Position numbers and translations under genes: made by a program | The notes under the pieces: generated by a model | The model's database searches: none | What the model was told of the DNA's origin: nothing | Seen by the model: only the letters and a program-made list of their open reading frames with translations | Assembly: GCF_007859865.1 (NCBI RefSeq) | Contig: NZ_SJPI01000003.1 | Span: 124,001 to 188,000, forward strand | Source: Rubripirellula amarantea | Lineage (GTDB): Bacteria > Planctomycetota > Planctomycetia > Pirellulales > Pirellulaceae | Length of the DNA: 64,000 nt | Reading direction: 5' to 3' | Shown: positions 50,719 through 58,729 of the stretch, piece by piece | Layout of the letters: each line of letters starts with the position of its first letter | How positions within the stretch are numbered: the stretch's first letter is position 1

Positions 50719-51792
50719 ATGCGAAAGTCATCAATCCGAACGGTCTTGGTGACCTTCATGGTAGGAGTCGCAATTCTCGTTTCGGGAACTGCGATCGCCT
50801 GTACCGTTGTTCGCTATCAGGTTGGCGAAGACTACTTAGTTGCCAGAAACCACGATTGGTTGTTCGGTGAAGGCCTCGTCATCATCGAACCTCGGGGGCT
50901 GAACCGCACCGCACTGACCCCGATACGACCGGCGAAGTGGACGTCCAAATTCGGCAGCGTTTCGCTAACTCAATTCGGTCGCGGCATACCGTTCGCCGGA
51001 ATGAACGAAGCGGGACTTACGGTCGATTTGTTGCAACTTAAGTCAGCGGAGTTTCCCTCTGCGACGGCGCACGACCGTGATACGGTCAACGTGATCCAGT
51101 GGGTGCAGTATCAACTCGACACGGCGTCGAGCGTCGATGAAGTCATCGCGAGCTTGGACAGTGTGCTTCCGTTGCCATTGATCCCCAATATCGAACGAGT
51201 CCACTACTTCGTCACCGACGCGTCCGGCGGAGTTGCGATCGTCGAGTTCATGAATGGCAAACCGGTCGTTCGACGAGGCCCCGAGGCGACTCACTGCGCC
51301 CTCGCCAATACTGACATCGAGAGCGAACAAAAGGCGTACTCGGGATCTCCGACTTCTCGCTATGGTCAGGCCGTTTGCAGTATTCAAGACGTCCAACAAT
51401 CGCCAGATCTAGATACCGCGTCAACTCAAGCATTCTGCGTACTCGACGATGTATCGCAGGATAGCTTGACGCGATGGAGCCTTCTTTACCAACCTAAGCA
51501 TCGCCGATTGACCTTTCAGACCGAAGCATCATCGTCGCAGCGTTGGCTTGACCTTGATGATTTTGACTTTGCATCGGGCTCACCTTCGCTTTCGATTGAC
51601 GTGTTGACCGATAAGACCGGGAATCTTCGATCGCACTTTCAGCCGATCACACCGGAGGACAATGCAGCGATCGTCAATCATTCGTTCGACCAATACCTGC
51701 CGCCAGGACTCGGCCGAGTCGCGGTCAAACAATTGGTCCTCAATCATGCCGCCTCGCTGCGGCAAGGCGAACCTGCTGGCGGCAACCACTGA
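50719..51792 (+). CDS. exported linear amide C-N hydrolase (choloylglycine hydrolase/penicillin acylase family)
   Basis: A 357-aa Ntn hydrolase. The signal peptide (TFMVGVAILVSGTAIA) ends just before Cys-Thr-Val, so cleavage would expose the N-terminal Cys nucleophile of the family. LVARNHDWLFGE (the Asn/Asp region), MNEAGLTVDLLQLKS and YFVTDASGGVAIVEF follow the usual order. Such enzymes cleave amide bonds in bile salts, penicillin V, acyl-homoserine lactones or N-acyl amino acids; the substrate here is unknown. It precedes the DUF1592 gene with only 40 bp between, so co-transcription is likely. Confidence 0.85.
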   Translation: MRKSSIRTVLVTFMVGVAILVSGTAIACTVVRYQVGEDYLVARNHDWLFGEGLVIIEPRGLNRTALTPIRPAKWTSKFGSVSLTQFGRGIPFAGMNEAGLTVDLLQLKSAEFPSATAHDRDTVNVIQWVQYQLDTASSVDEVIASLDSVLPLPLIPNIERVHYFVTDASGGVAIVEFMNGKPVVRRGPEATHCALANTDIESEQKAYSGSPTSRYGQAVCSIQDVQQSPDLDTASTQAFCVLDDVSQDSLTRWSLLYQPKHRRLTFQTEASSSQRWLDLDDFDFASGSPSLSIDVLTDKTGNLRSHFQPITPEDNAAIVNHSFDQYLPPGLGRVAVKQLVLNHAASLRQGEPAGGNH

Positions 51793-51832
51793 CTCATTTT
51801 ATGGTCAGAGATTTGCGGCTTGCGAGTTTAAA

Positions 51833-54427
51833 ATGGGCTACAATGGCTCCATGGCAAAATCAACTCCTACCGTTGTTTGGTCGCACCTTCACTGGGCACT
51901 CGCCGTACTGTTACTTCAGCTCGGCGTGAAAGATTCCCAGTCCGCAGAACCCAACGTTGACCGTACTTTACCTACGGATTTCCAGCAAAAGCTGGACAAT
52001 ATCGAGGACTTCTTCGGCAACCATTGCCTGGAATGTCACTCATCCGACGCCCCCGCCGCAGACTTCGATCTCGACAGCGTTGACCTCGCCCGACTCGCAC
52101 AATCACCGGCCGAACATCACGACGAGCGGGCAAAAATGGAGCTTGTCTTCAAGCGCGTAGCGTCACGCCAAATGCCGCCGCCGAGTCACGACAGTAATTC
52201 TCGCCCTGACGACGAAACCTATACGCGTGTCACTCACGAACTCGGTGACGTCCTTGATCATGCTGCCCGGCTCAATCCTGCGGTTCCGCGAGTCGATACG
52301 CTACGCCGACTCACTCGCACCGAGTATCAAAACTCGATCCGCGACTTGCTATCCATCGAGATTGCGGCGGCTGATTGGCTGCCGGCCGATGAATCGAGCC
52401 AGGGATTCGACAACATTACCACGCGAGAGCTTTCGCCGGCATTGGTAAGCCGCTACCTAACGGCGGCTCAGCACGTTGCCCGAATTGCGGTGGCCCGGCC
52501 AACGGGAATTCCAATGGGAATGACCGTCCGTTTGCCAGCGGACTTGACTCAAGAACATCACCTCGACGGATTGCCGTTGGGAACACGGGGTGGAGTCAAC
52601 ATCCGCCATACGTTTGCCGAGTCAGGCGTGTACGAGGTCGCGATTCGCTTGACTCGCGACCGAGACGAAATGGTGGAAGGGCTTTTTCAGAAACACGATA
52701 TCGATGTGCTTGTGGACCGTGATCGTCGCGATCGCATTTCCGTGTTCCCACCGAAAGACGGCAAAGACTACACGCATGTTGATACCAATTTGAAATCCAG
52801 GGTGAACATTGATGCGGGACAGCACGACCTTGCCGTCACCTTTGTTAGCCAAGGCGATTCACTCGTCGAGATTAAACGTCAACCCTTTGATGCCGCGTAC
52901 AATCGCCATCGACACCCGCGGCAGCAACCGGCGATCTTTGAAGTTTCGGTATACGGTCCGCTTCTTGACGAGAGCCCTGCTTCGGAAGCAACCCATGAAA
53001 CGCCAACCACAATCAGTCGCGATAAGATTTTCGGCAATCACTTAGAAGCACTGGAATCGGCTCAACCATCGGTTGACGAACAAATGGCGATCGCGGAAGG
53101 AATCTTGCGTCCTATCATGCGATCTGCCTATCGACGGGAAATCGAGCCTGCTGATGTTGTCGTGCCGATGCAGTTTTTCCGGAACGCAATCGAAACGAAC
53201 ATCACGACGAACCAGCAGGCTAAGGTCACAAGCCTGAACCAAGATCGCTGGCGAATTCGGTTTGACATGGGAATCGAAACCGCGCTTTCGTCGATTCTCG
53301 TCAACCCTCACTTTTTCTTGCGAACCGAGGCGGAAGTTCAACAAGACGTCGCTGCGGAGCCAATTAGCGACCAAGAACTCGCCACGCGGTTGTCGTTCTT
53401 CTTGTGGTCAAGCATTCCGGACGCTGAACTGTTGGACTTGGCGAAGGCCAAACGGTTGCACGAACCGGAAATCTTGCGGCATCAGGTTCACCGCATGTTG
53501 GCCGACCCCAAATCCGATAGCTTGGTGAATAATTTCGCAAGCCAGTGGTTGCACCTGCGAAACCTGGATTCGATCGCTCCTGATTTGCGTCAGTTCCCCG
53601 ACTTTGACGAGAACCTTCGCCGGGCGTTTCGTCGCGAGACAGAATTGCTTTTTGAACACGTGAAGAAGCATGACCTGAGCGTCTTGAAGTTAATCGACAG
53701 CGACATCACTTTTTTGAACGATCGACTGGCCAAGCACTACGGAATCGCGGGGATTAGGGGAAACCACTTTCGCGAAGTCAGCTTACGCGACGATCCCACA
53801 CCGGAAAAAGCTCGTCGTGGCGGCTTGCTTCGACAGGGCAGTATCTTGTCGGTGACCTCATACGCGACGCGAACCTCGCCTACGATTCGCGGCAATTGGG
53901 TGCTCAAGAATCTGCTTGGCACGCCACCGCCTCCCCCACCGCCAAACGTACCAGCCCTCAAGGAGAAGTCTGCTACGATCGCGGAAACGGTACGCGAACG
54001 GTTGGCATTGCATCGAAGCGACTCGGCATGCGCGAGTTGCCACGATCTGATCGATCCGGTCGGGTTTGCACTCGATCGATTTGATGCGGTGGGACGCTGG
54101 AGAGCTTATGATGGTGACTTAGCGGTCGACGCTTCGGGCGTACTACCCGATGGCACGCCCGTGACCGGTGTCGGTGATCTTGAAGCAAGCCTGCTAGGGA
54201 ATCCCGACCAGTTCGTTTCGGCCATGGCCGAAAAGTTGATGACATTTGGACTCGGTAGAGGCGTTGACTATCGCGATGCAGCGACGATACGAAACGTGGT
54301 CGCATCATCAAGAGCAAACGAGTACCAATTTTCGTCAATCATTCAAGCGATCGTTGCAAGTGACGCGTTTCTTAAACGCAGCCCAAACCAAGAGTCAAAC
54401 GTCCGCGGAGAAACCGATGATGAGTGA
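51833..54427 (+). CDS. DUF1592-type planctomycete cytochrome-like protein
   Basis: An 864-aa exported protein of the DUF1587/1595/1592/1588/1585 group. A signal peptide (WALAVLLLQLG) precedes a c-type heme site CLECHSSD near residue 65. DUF1587 follows with TLRRLTRTEYQNSIRDLL. Mid-region blocks are FDMGIETALSSILVNPHFFLR and ELATRLSFFLWSSIPD (DUF1592). Near the end are RRGGLLRQGSILSVTSYATRTSP, SACASCHDLIDPVGFALDRFDAVGRWR (split as CASCHDLIDP and ALDRFDAVGRWR; a second CxxCH) and KLMTFGLGRGVDYRD. It always pairs with a DUF1552 gene, here overlapping. An ATG at 51851 is an alternative start. Confidence 0.92.
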   Translation: MGYNGSMAKSTPTVVWSHLHWALAVLLLQLGVKDSQSAEPNVDRTLPTDFQQKLDNIEDFFGNHCLECHSSDAPAADFDLDSVDLARLAQSPAEHHDERAKMELVFKRVASRQMPPPSHDSNSRPDDETYTRVTHELGDVLDHAARLNPAVPRVDTLRRLTRTEYQNSIRDLLSIEIAAADWLPADESSQGFDNITTRELSPALVSRYLTAAQHVARIAVARPTGIPMGMTVRLPADLTQEHHLDGLPLGTRGGVNIRHTFAESGVYEVAIRLTRDRDEMVEGLFQKHDIDVLVDRDRRDRISVFPPKDGKDYTHVDTNLKSRVNIDAGQHDLAVTFVSQGDSLVEIKRQPFDAAYNRHRHPRQQPAIFEVSVYGPLLDESPASEATHETPTTISRDKIFGNHLEALESAQPSVDEQMAIAEGILRPIMRSAYRREIEPADVVVPMQFFRNAIETNITTNQQAKVTSLNQDRWRIRFDMGIETALSSILVNPHFFLRTEAEVQQDVAAEPISDQELATRLSFFLWSSIPDAELLDLAKAKRLHEPEILRHQVHRMLADPKSDSLVNNFASQWLHLRNLDSIAPDLRQFPDFDENLRRAFRRETELLFEHVKKHDLSVLKLIDSDITFLNDRLAKHYGIAGIRGNHFREVSLRDDPTPEKARRGGLLRQGSILSVTSYATRTSPTIRGNWVLKNLLGTPPPPPPPNVPALKEKSATIAETVRERLALHRSDSACASCHDLIDPVGFALDRFDAVGRWRAYDGDLAVDASGVLPDGTPVTGVGDLEASLLGNPDQFVSAMAEKLMTFGLGRGVDYRDAATIRNVVASSRANEYQFSSIIQAIVASDAFLKRSPNQESNVRGETDDE

Positions 54428-55778
54428 TCACTCAACAACGTCTAGTTTTGGTAGCGTCATTCGCAAGCGTTCGTTGTCGCGACGAACACTTTTGCGAGGC
54501 ATGGGAACTGCGATTGGCTTGCCGTTGCTCGACGCGATGGTGCCGTCTATGACCGCTACTGCAGCAACGCCCGCAGCGGCAGAAAACCTTCGCCGCGTCG
54601 GATACATCTATGTACCAATGGGATACAACCCGAAGGAATGGACACCGCAGGGCGAGACTCTTGAAAACTTGCCATCGAGCTTATCACCGCTCGAAGCCGT
54701 CAAAGAACAAGTTACCGTGATTTCGGGAATGGATTTGCAAAACGCGTATCCCGGATCCCACGCAACATCCAACGCGGCGTTCTTAAGCGCCGCTCAAGCA
54801 AAATTGACCGAAAGCAGCGACTACTCACTCGGCATCACCGTCGATCAAATCGCCGCCAAGCACTTTGGACATCAAACTCAGTTACCCTCGCTTGAGTTGT
54901 CGATGGACCTGCTTTCGACGGTAGGGCAGTGCGACAATGGTTACGCATGCGTCTATCAAAACAACTTGTCGTGGTCGTCCGACAACACACCCTTGCCATC
55001 GGAGGCACACCCGCGAATCGTGTTTGAGTCCATGTTCGGTGAAGGTGGAACTCCCGAGCAACGACAATCGGCATTGCAGAAGCGTGCGAGCCTGCTCGAT
55101 TCGGTGACCACGGAAATCAAACGACTTCAAGGACGGCTTGGCGCCAGTGATCGCAATAAGGTCGACCAGTACCTCGAGAGTATTCGTGAGGTCGAGCGGC
55201 GAATCGAGCATGCCGAACGAACGGCAAAGGACAATCCGCTTCCCGATCTGGATCGACCAGTGGGCGTTCCGGTTGCGTTTGCTGACCATGCTCGGTTGAT
55301 GTTCGACCTGCAACTGTTGGCGTTCCAAGGCGACATCACTCGCATCGTCACCTTTCAACTAGCGCGTGAGGCGAGCACTCGGACTTATCCTGAAATCGGC
55401 GTTCCCGAGCCACATCACCCGGTCACTCACCATGGCGGGAATCCGGAAAAGCTGGCCAAGGTTGCCAAAATCAACCAATTCCATGTCCAGCTTTTTGCTG
55501 AGTTCTTAGAGAAAATGGGAGCCACCCCGGAAGGCGACGGCACGCTGCTGGACCATTCGCTTTACATGTACGGCAGCGGAATGGGCGACCCTGATGCTCA
55601 TAATCATCACGATTTACCGATTTTGGTCGCCGGTGGGGCTGCCGGACGGATGCAGGGAGGTCGACATATGCTATTCGAGGGCGAAGAACCTCTGGCAAAT
55701 TTGCATTTAACCCTGCTCAACAAAGTCGGCGTGCCGATGGAAAGCTTTGCCGACAGTACGGGAGCGTTGGAATTGTAG
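54417..55778 (+). CDS. DUF1552 exported protein, partner of the DUF1592 protein
   Basis: A 453-aa protein of the DUF1552 family. A twin-Arg-like export signal (RKRSLSRRTLLRGMGTAIGLPLLDAM) opens it (here split as SRRTLLRGMG and AIGLPLLDAM). Typical blocks are YIYVPMGYNPKEWTP, SPLEAVKEQVTVISGMDLQNA, SLELSMDLLSTVGQCDNGYAC, REVERRIEHAE, RIVTFQLAREASTRTYPEIGVPE and LYMYGSGMGDPDAHNHHDLPIL. The start (ATG at 54417 or 54420) overlaps the DUF1592 stop by 8-11 bp. The pair is exported together, and its biochemical role is not established. Confidence 0.93.
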   Translation: MMSDHSTTSSFGSVIRKRSLSRRTLLRGMGTAIGLPLLDAMVPSMTATAATPAAAENLRRVGYIYVPMGYNPKEWTPQGETLENLPSSLSPLEAVKEQVTVISGMDLQNAYPGSHATSNAAFLSAAQAKLTESSDYSLGITVDQIAAKHFGHQTQLPSLELSMDLLSTVGQCDNGYACVYQNNLSWSSDNTPLPSEAHPRIVFESMFGEGGTPEQRQSALQKRASLLDSVTTEIKRLQGRLGASDRNKVDQYLESIREVERRIEHAERTAKDNPLPDLDRPVGVPVAFADHARLMFDLQLLAFQGDITRIVTFQLAREASTRTYPEIGVPEPHHPVTHHGGNPEKLAKVAKINQFHVQLFAEFLEKMGATPEGDGTLLDHSLYMYGSGMGDPDAHNHHDLPILVAGGAAGRMQGGRHMLFEGEEPLANLHLTLLNKVGVPMESFADSTGALEL

Positions 55779-55836
55779 CTTGGAACCTCTTGCCCATTTC
55801 GCTGCTGTTCCCCATAATCCCCGTTCGTTTTGGCGA

Positions 55837-55857
55837 GCCGGCGATTGATTTGCCGGC
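55837..55857 (+). promoter_or_regulatory. GC-rich hairpin between DUF1552 and rpsR
   Basis: GCCGGC at 55837-55842 and GCCGGC at 55852-55857 form a 6-bp stem with a 9-base loop, followed by CGTTTAG. It may terminate the DUF1552 transcript or be part of the rpsR leader. The short T-run makes strong intrinsic termination doubtful. Confidence 0.35.
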
Positions 55858-55894
55858 CGTTTAGTCCGTTCGCCTGGTACTCCGAAAGGCCCTC

Positions 55895-56173
55895 ATGGCA
55901 CCCCGTCCTATGAGCACGCGTAGTCGTGCTCGCAAAAGAAGTCGCGTCCGCAGCCGTACGAAGAAGAAAGATCCGATCTTCGTCGATGGCCACCGCCCAC
56001 GTCCTATGTATGTCGATTTCAAGGACGTTGAATTGCTCCGCAAGATGGTCAATCGCCAAGGCCGAATCGTCGGTCGTCGCAAGAGTGGTTGTACCGCCGC
56101 CAGCCAGCACGCCGTTAGTGCTGCGGTCAAGCGAGCTCGCTTCATGGCACTTCTGCCATACGTTGGCGAGTAA
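55895..56173 (+). CDS. rpsR: 30S ribosomal protein bS18
   Basis: Small-subunit ribosomal protein of 92 aa. The basic N-terminal tail (TRSRARKRSRVRSRTKKK) is followed by the S18 core: FKDVELLRKMVNRQGRIV and GRRKSGCTAASQHAV, then AVKRARFMALLPYVGE. It is encoded away from rpsF, ssb and rplI, with which it is grouped in many bacteria. A hairpin precedes it. The next gene starts about 90 bp downstream on the same strand. Confidence 0.95.
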   Translation: MAPRPMSTRSRARKRSRVRSRTKKKDPIFVDGHRPRPMYVDFKDVELLRKMVNRQGRIVGRRKSGCTAASQHAVSAAVKRARFMALLPYVGE

Positions 56174-56260
56174 GAACCAAGCCAGAGACGTCAGATCCGG
56201 CAAGCCAACTTGGGCGAGTCGGATCGAAGTCGATCTGGTCCCTGGAAAAACCTAGTGCTC

Positions 56261-56662
56261 ATGTTGTCCACCACGCGCCGTGTCGAGTTTCGTGATACCG
56301 ATGCGGCGGGAATCATGCACTTTTCCGCGTTTTTCCCGATGATGGAATCCGCCGAGCACGAGTTGCTTCGGTCTTGGGGCATGTCGGTGATGCCTCGCGA
56401 ACGTGGCCCCAATGACGTCACGTGGCCCCGAGTGGCAGCGACCTGCGATTACCTCGCGGCCGCCCGTTTCGAAGATATTCTTGCGATCAACGTTAGCGTT
56501 CTTAAAGTTGGCAATTCAAGCGTCCAGTACGGATTTGACTTCTCGCGAGACGAAACGCCGATCGCCAAAGGCACCCTGACGGCGGTCTGCTGTCGTCTGG
56601 ACACTTCCGGCCTCACCAAGGTACCGATCCCTGATTCGGTCCGCCAATTGATGCAAGGTTGA
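56261..56662 (+). CDS. acyl-CoA thioesterase, 4-hydroxybenzoyl-CoA thioesterase (hotdog) family
   Basis: A 133-aa hotdog-fold thioesterase. The family start RRVEFRDTDAAGIMHFSAFF has the catalytic Asp in RDTDAAGIMHF. The rest has ATCDYLAAARFEDILAINVSVLKVGNSSVQYGFDF (shown here as AARFEDILAINVSV and GNSSVQYGFDF). It hydrolyses short acyl-CoA or aromatic acyl-CoA thioesters; relatives include YbgC. The ATG at 56261 starts just before the conserved block. A TTG at 56210 would add 17 polar residues of no family character. It lies 87 bp after rpsR. Confidence 0.88.
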   Translation: MLSTTRRVEFRDTDAAGIMHFSAFFPMMESAEHELLRSWGMSVMPRERGPNDVTWPRVAATCDYLAAARFEDILAINVSVLKVGNSSVQYGFDFSRDETPIAKGTLTAVCCRLDTSGLTKVPIPDSVRQLMQG

Positions 56663-56804
56663 GCCGCGTAGGCCCACAATTGTCTGAAGAATCCGCGTTT
56701 GCGAGCAAACCGTTTCCTTGCTCACTGCGTAATCTCGACATCGGAAGCCGTGTCTGTGATGCGGCGATACAACTTTTTGCTGTTCGTCGAATCGGCTTTA
56801 ACTC

Positions 56805-58604
56805 ATGATGACTGGCCTCGCGGTACCTTCGCTTTTCTCGGACCTCTCAGCCTCGTGCCCAGGAATCATCAGCGGCATGCTGGATGGTCTTGTCTTTGGC
56901 CAGGTGATGAGTTGGCTGCCGTCGTTCCTGACACCGATCTGGGTGATCGCGATGGCGCTGTTGCTCGGTGCTCTGATGGCGTTGGTTTTCTACGGCGTGT
57001 TGGCGATCCTGTCGTTCATACCGCCACTGGGACATTTGGCGGACTCACCTCGCCGCGGCATCACGGCTTCGCTGATCGTCGGCGGACTAATCGCTGCCGG
57101 TCTTTGTGCCGCGTATGTTCCCATGGCGGCGGACCCTGAATTCGCTCACTTTTTGTACCTTCCTCTGATTACCATCGGCGCGATCTTAGGTTTTGCCACG
57201 GTCTACGGAATGTGGCATCGGACTCGTGGCGATTGGAAGCTATTGCCGTCCGAAGGCATCATGCCATACGTGCTTAGCGTTGCAGGTTTGTTTGTGGTAA
57301 TTGGCCTAGCTTCGACGCCATTGGTGAACGAGCCCAAAGCGTTCCTCGAATCGCTGCCAGCGGTGAATCTAATCGGTGATGGGACGTCGTCCTTTACCGT
57401 TACGGTGCCCGGCAACGGTGAAGTGGATCCTGACTTGGCTCCGTTTGTCCCAGCCAACGAGATCTATTCACTTCGCAATTTGTCCGAGATGACCATCAAG
57501 ACGAATCGCAAAGTCTTGATAGCTGATTCGAGTGACACGCGTGCGTTTTCAAAGTCACCCATCGAAGTCAGTGCGGATGAACCGCTTTCGTACCGTGCGG
57601 CTGATGATGCGGCTGCACCAATCCCAGGCGACCCAAGTCGCTTGCACATTCAGAACCGCGAAGTGGACCCCGCGGAAGTCACCTTCACGCTGAAGTCGCT
57701 ACCGGCGATTCCCGAAGTCGCGTCCTTGCTTGGTATTTCAATCGCCACGTTCGTGTTCGTCTCGTTCATGGTGGCGTTTCGACAAGCAGCACCACGCGTT
57801 TGGGCTCTTGCGATTTCAACAGCCAAAAACGAAATGGGGCAACCGCTTTACCTGTTGCTAATGGGACTGGGACTCTTCGGAGTTATCCTGTTTGGTTTCT
57901 ATCCTTTCAACACCTTGGGCGATGACATTCGTCTGCTGAAAGATTCCGGCGTTACCATCATCATGGTACTGGGAATGTTGCAGACGGTCTGGAGCGCGGG
58001 CACAACGGTAAGCGACGAAATCGAAGGCCGGACCGCATTGACCGTGCTTAGCAAACCCGTCAGCCGGCGATCGTTCATCCTGGGCAAGTACGCGGGAATC
58101 ATGATGGCAGTCCTGGTGTTGTTTGCGATCATCGCGGCAGTGCTGTTGATCGTGATCAGCTACAAGCCGATTTACGACGCTCGCGAAACCACCCGAGCCG
58201 CAACGACGTGGCAACTTAGCTTTGACGAGGTGATCACGACGGTCCCCGTGCTGGGTCTTTACTTTATGCAAACGATGGCGGTGGGAGCCATCGCCGTAGC
58301 CCTGGCCACGCGTCTACCATTGCTGGCCAATTTCATCACCTGTTTCGTGGTCTATTTGATAGGCAATTTGACCTCGCCGCTGGTCGCATCGACCAAAGGA
58401 AACAACGAATTGGTGGGATTTGTAGGGAAGCTGATCGCTGTGATCGTGCCAAATTTGAACACTTTTAACGTTCAGGCGGCGATAGATGCGGCAAAACCGA
58501 TCCCGGCGATCTACTTGCCCGGCGCTTTTAACTATCTTGTATGTTTCGTCATCGCCGTTTGGATGCTGGCGATGTTGATATTCGAGGACCGAGACCTTGC
58601 CTAA
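56805..58604 (+). CDS. ABC-2 type transport permease-like membrane protein
   Basis: A 599-aa membrane protein. The N-terminal half has about five hydrophobic segments (VIAMALLLGALMALVFYGVL, GITASLIVGGLIAAGLCAAYVP). A periplasmic beta-rich region spans about residues 185-300. The C-terminal half has ABC-2 permease features: LGDDIRLLKDSGVTIIMVLG and TTVSDEIEGRTALTVLSKPVSRRSFILGKYAG (here split as EIEGRTALTVLSKP and SRRSFILGKYAG), followed by four membrane segments. The EIEGRTALTVLSKPVSR block is typical of ABC-2 permeases. No functional ATPase gene lies next to it; the following gene is ABC-like but lacks ATPase motifs. Confidence 0.82.
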   Translation: MMTGLAVPSLFSDLSASCPGIISGMLDGLVFGQVMSWLPSFLTPIWVIAMALLLGALMALVFYGVLAILSFIPPLGHLADSPRRGITASLIVGGLIAAGLCAAYVPMAADPEFAHFLYLPLITIGAILGFATVYGMWHRTRGDWKLLPSEGIMPYVLSVAGLFVVIGLASTPLVNEPKAFLESLPAVNLIGDGTSSFTVTVPGNGEVDPDLAPFVPANEIYSLRNLSEMTIKTNRKVLIADSSDTRAFSKSPIEVSADEPLSYRAADDAAAPIPGDPSRLHIQNREVDPAEVTFTLKSLPAIPEVASLLGISIATFVFVSFMVAFRQAAPRVWALAISTAKNEMGQPLYLLLMGLGLFGVILFGFYPFNTLGDDIRLLKDSGVTIIMVLGMLQTVWSAGTTVSDEIEGRTALTVLSKPVSRRSFILGKYAGIMMAVLVLFAIIAAVLLIVISYKPIYDARETTRAATTWQLSFDEVITTVPVLGLYFMQTMAVGAIAVALATRLPLLANFITCFVVYLIGNLTSPLVASTKGNNELVGFVGKLIAVIVPNLNTFNVQAAIDAAKPIPAIYLPGAFNYLVCFVIAVWMLAMLIFEDRDLA

Positions 58605-58729
58605 ATGGGGCTGACTGTCTCTCGGTTCTCTTCCCTTCTTCCATCACGCCAGTTCAGTTTTTGCGAATCATCTGCATTCGCAAAGTCGTGTGGCGCCGGT
58701 AGACATTTGAATTTTTGGAGCCGACAAGG

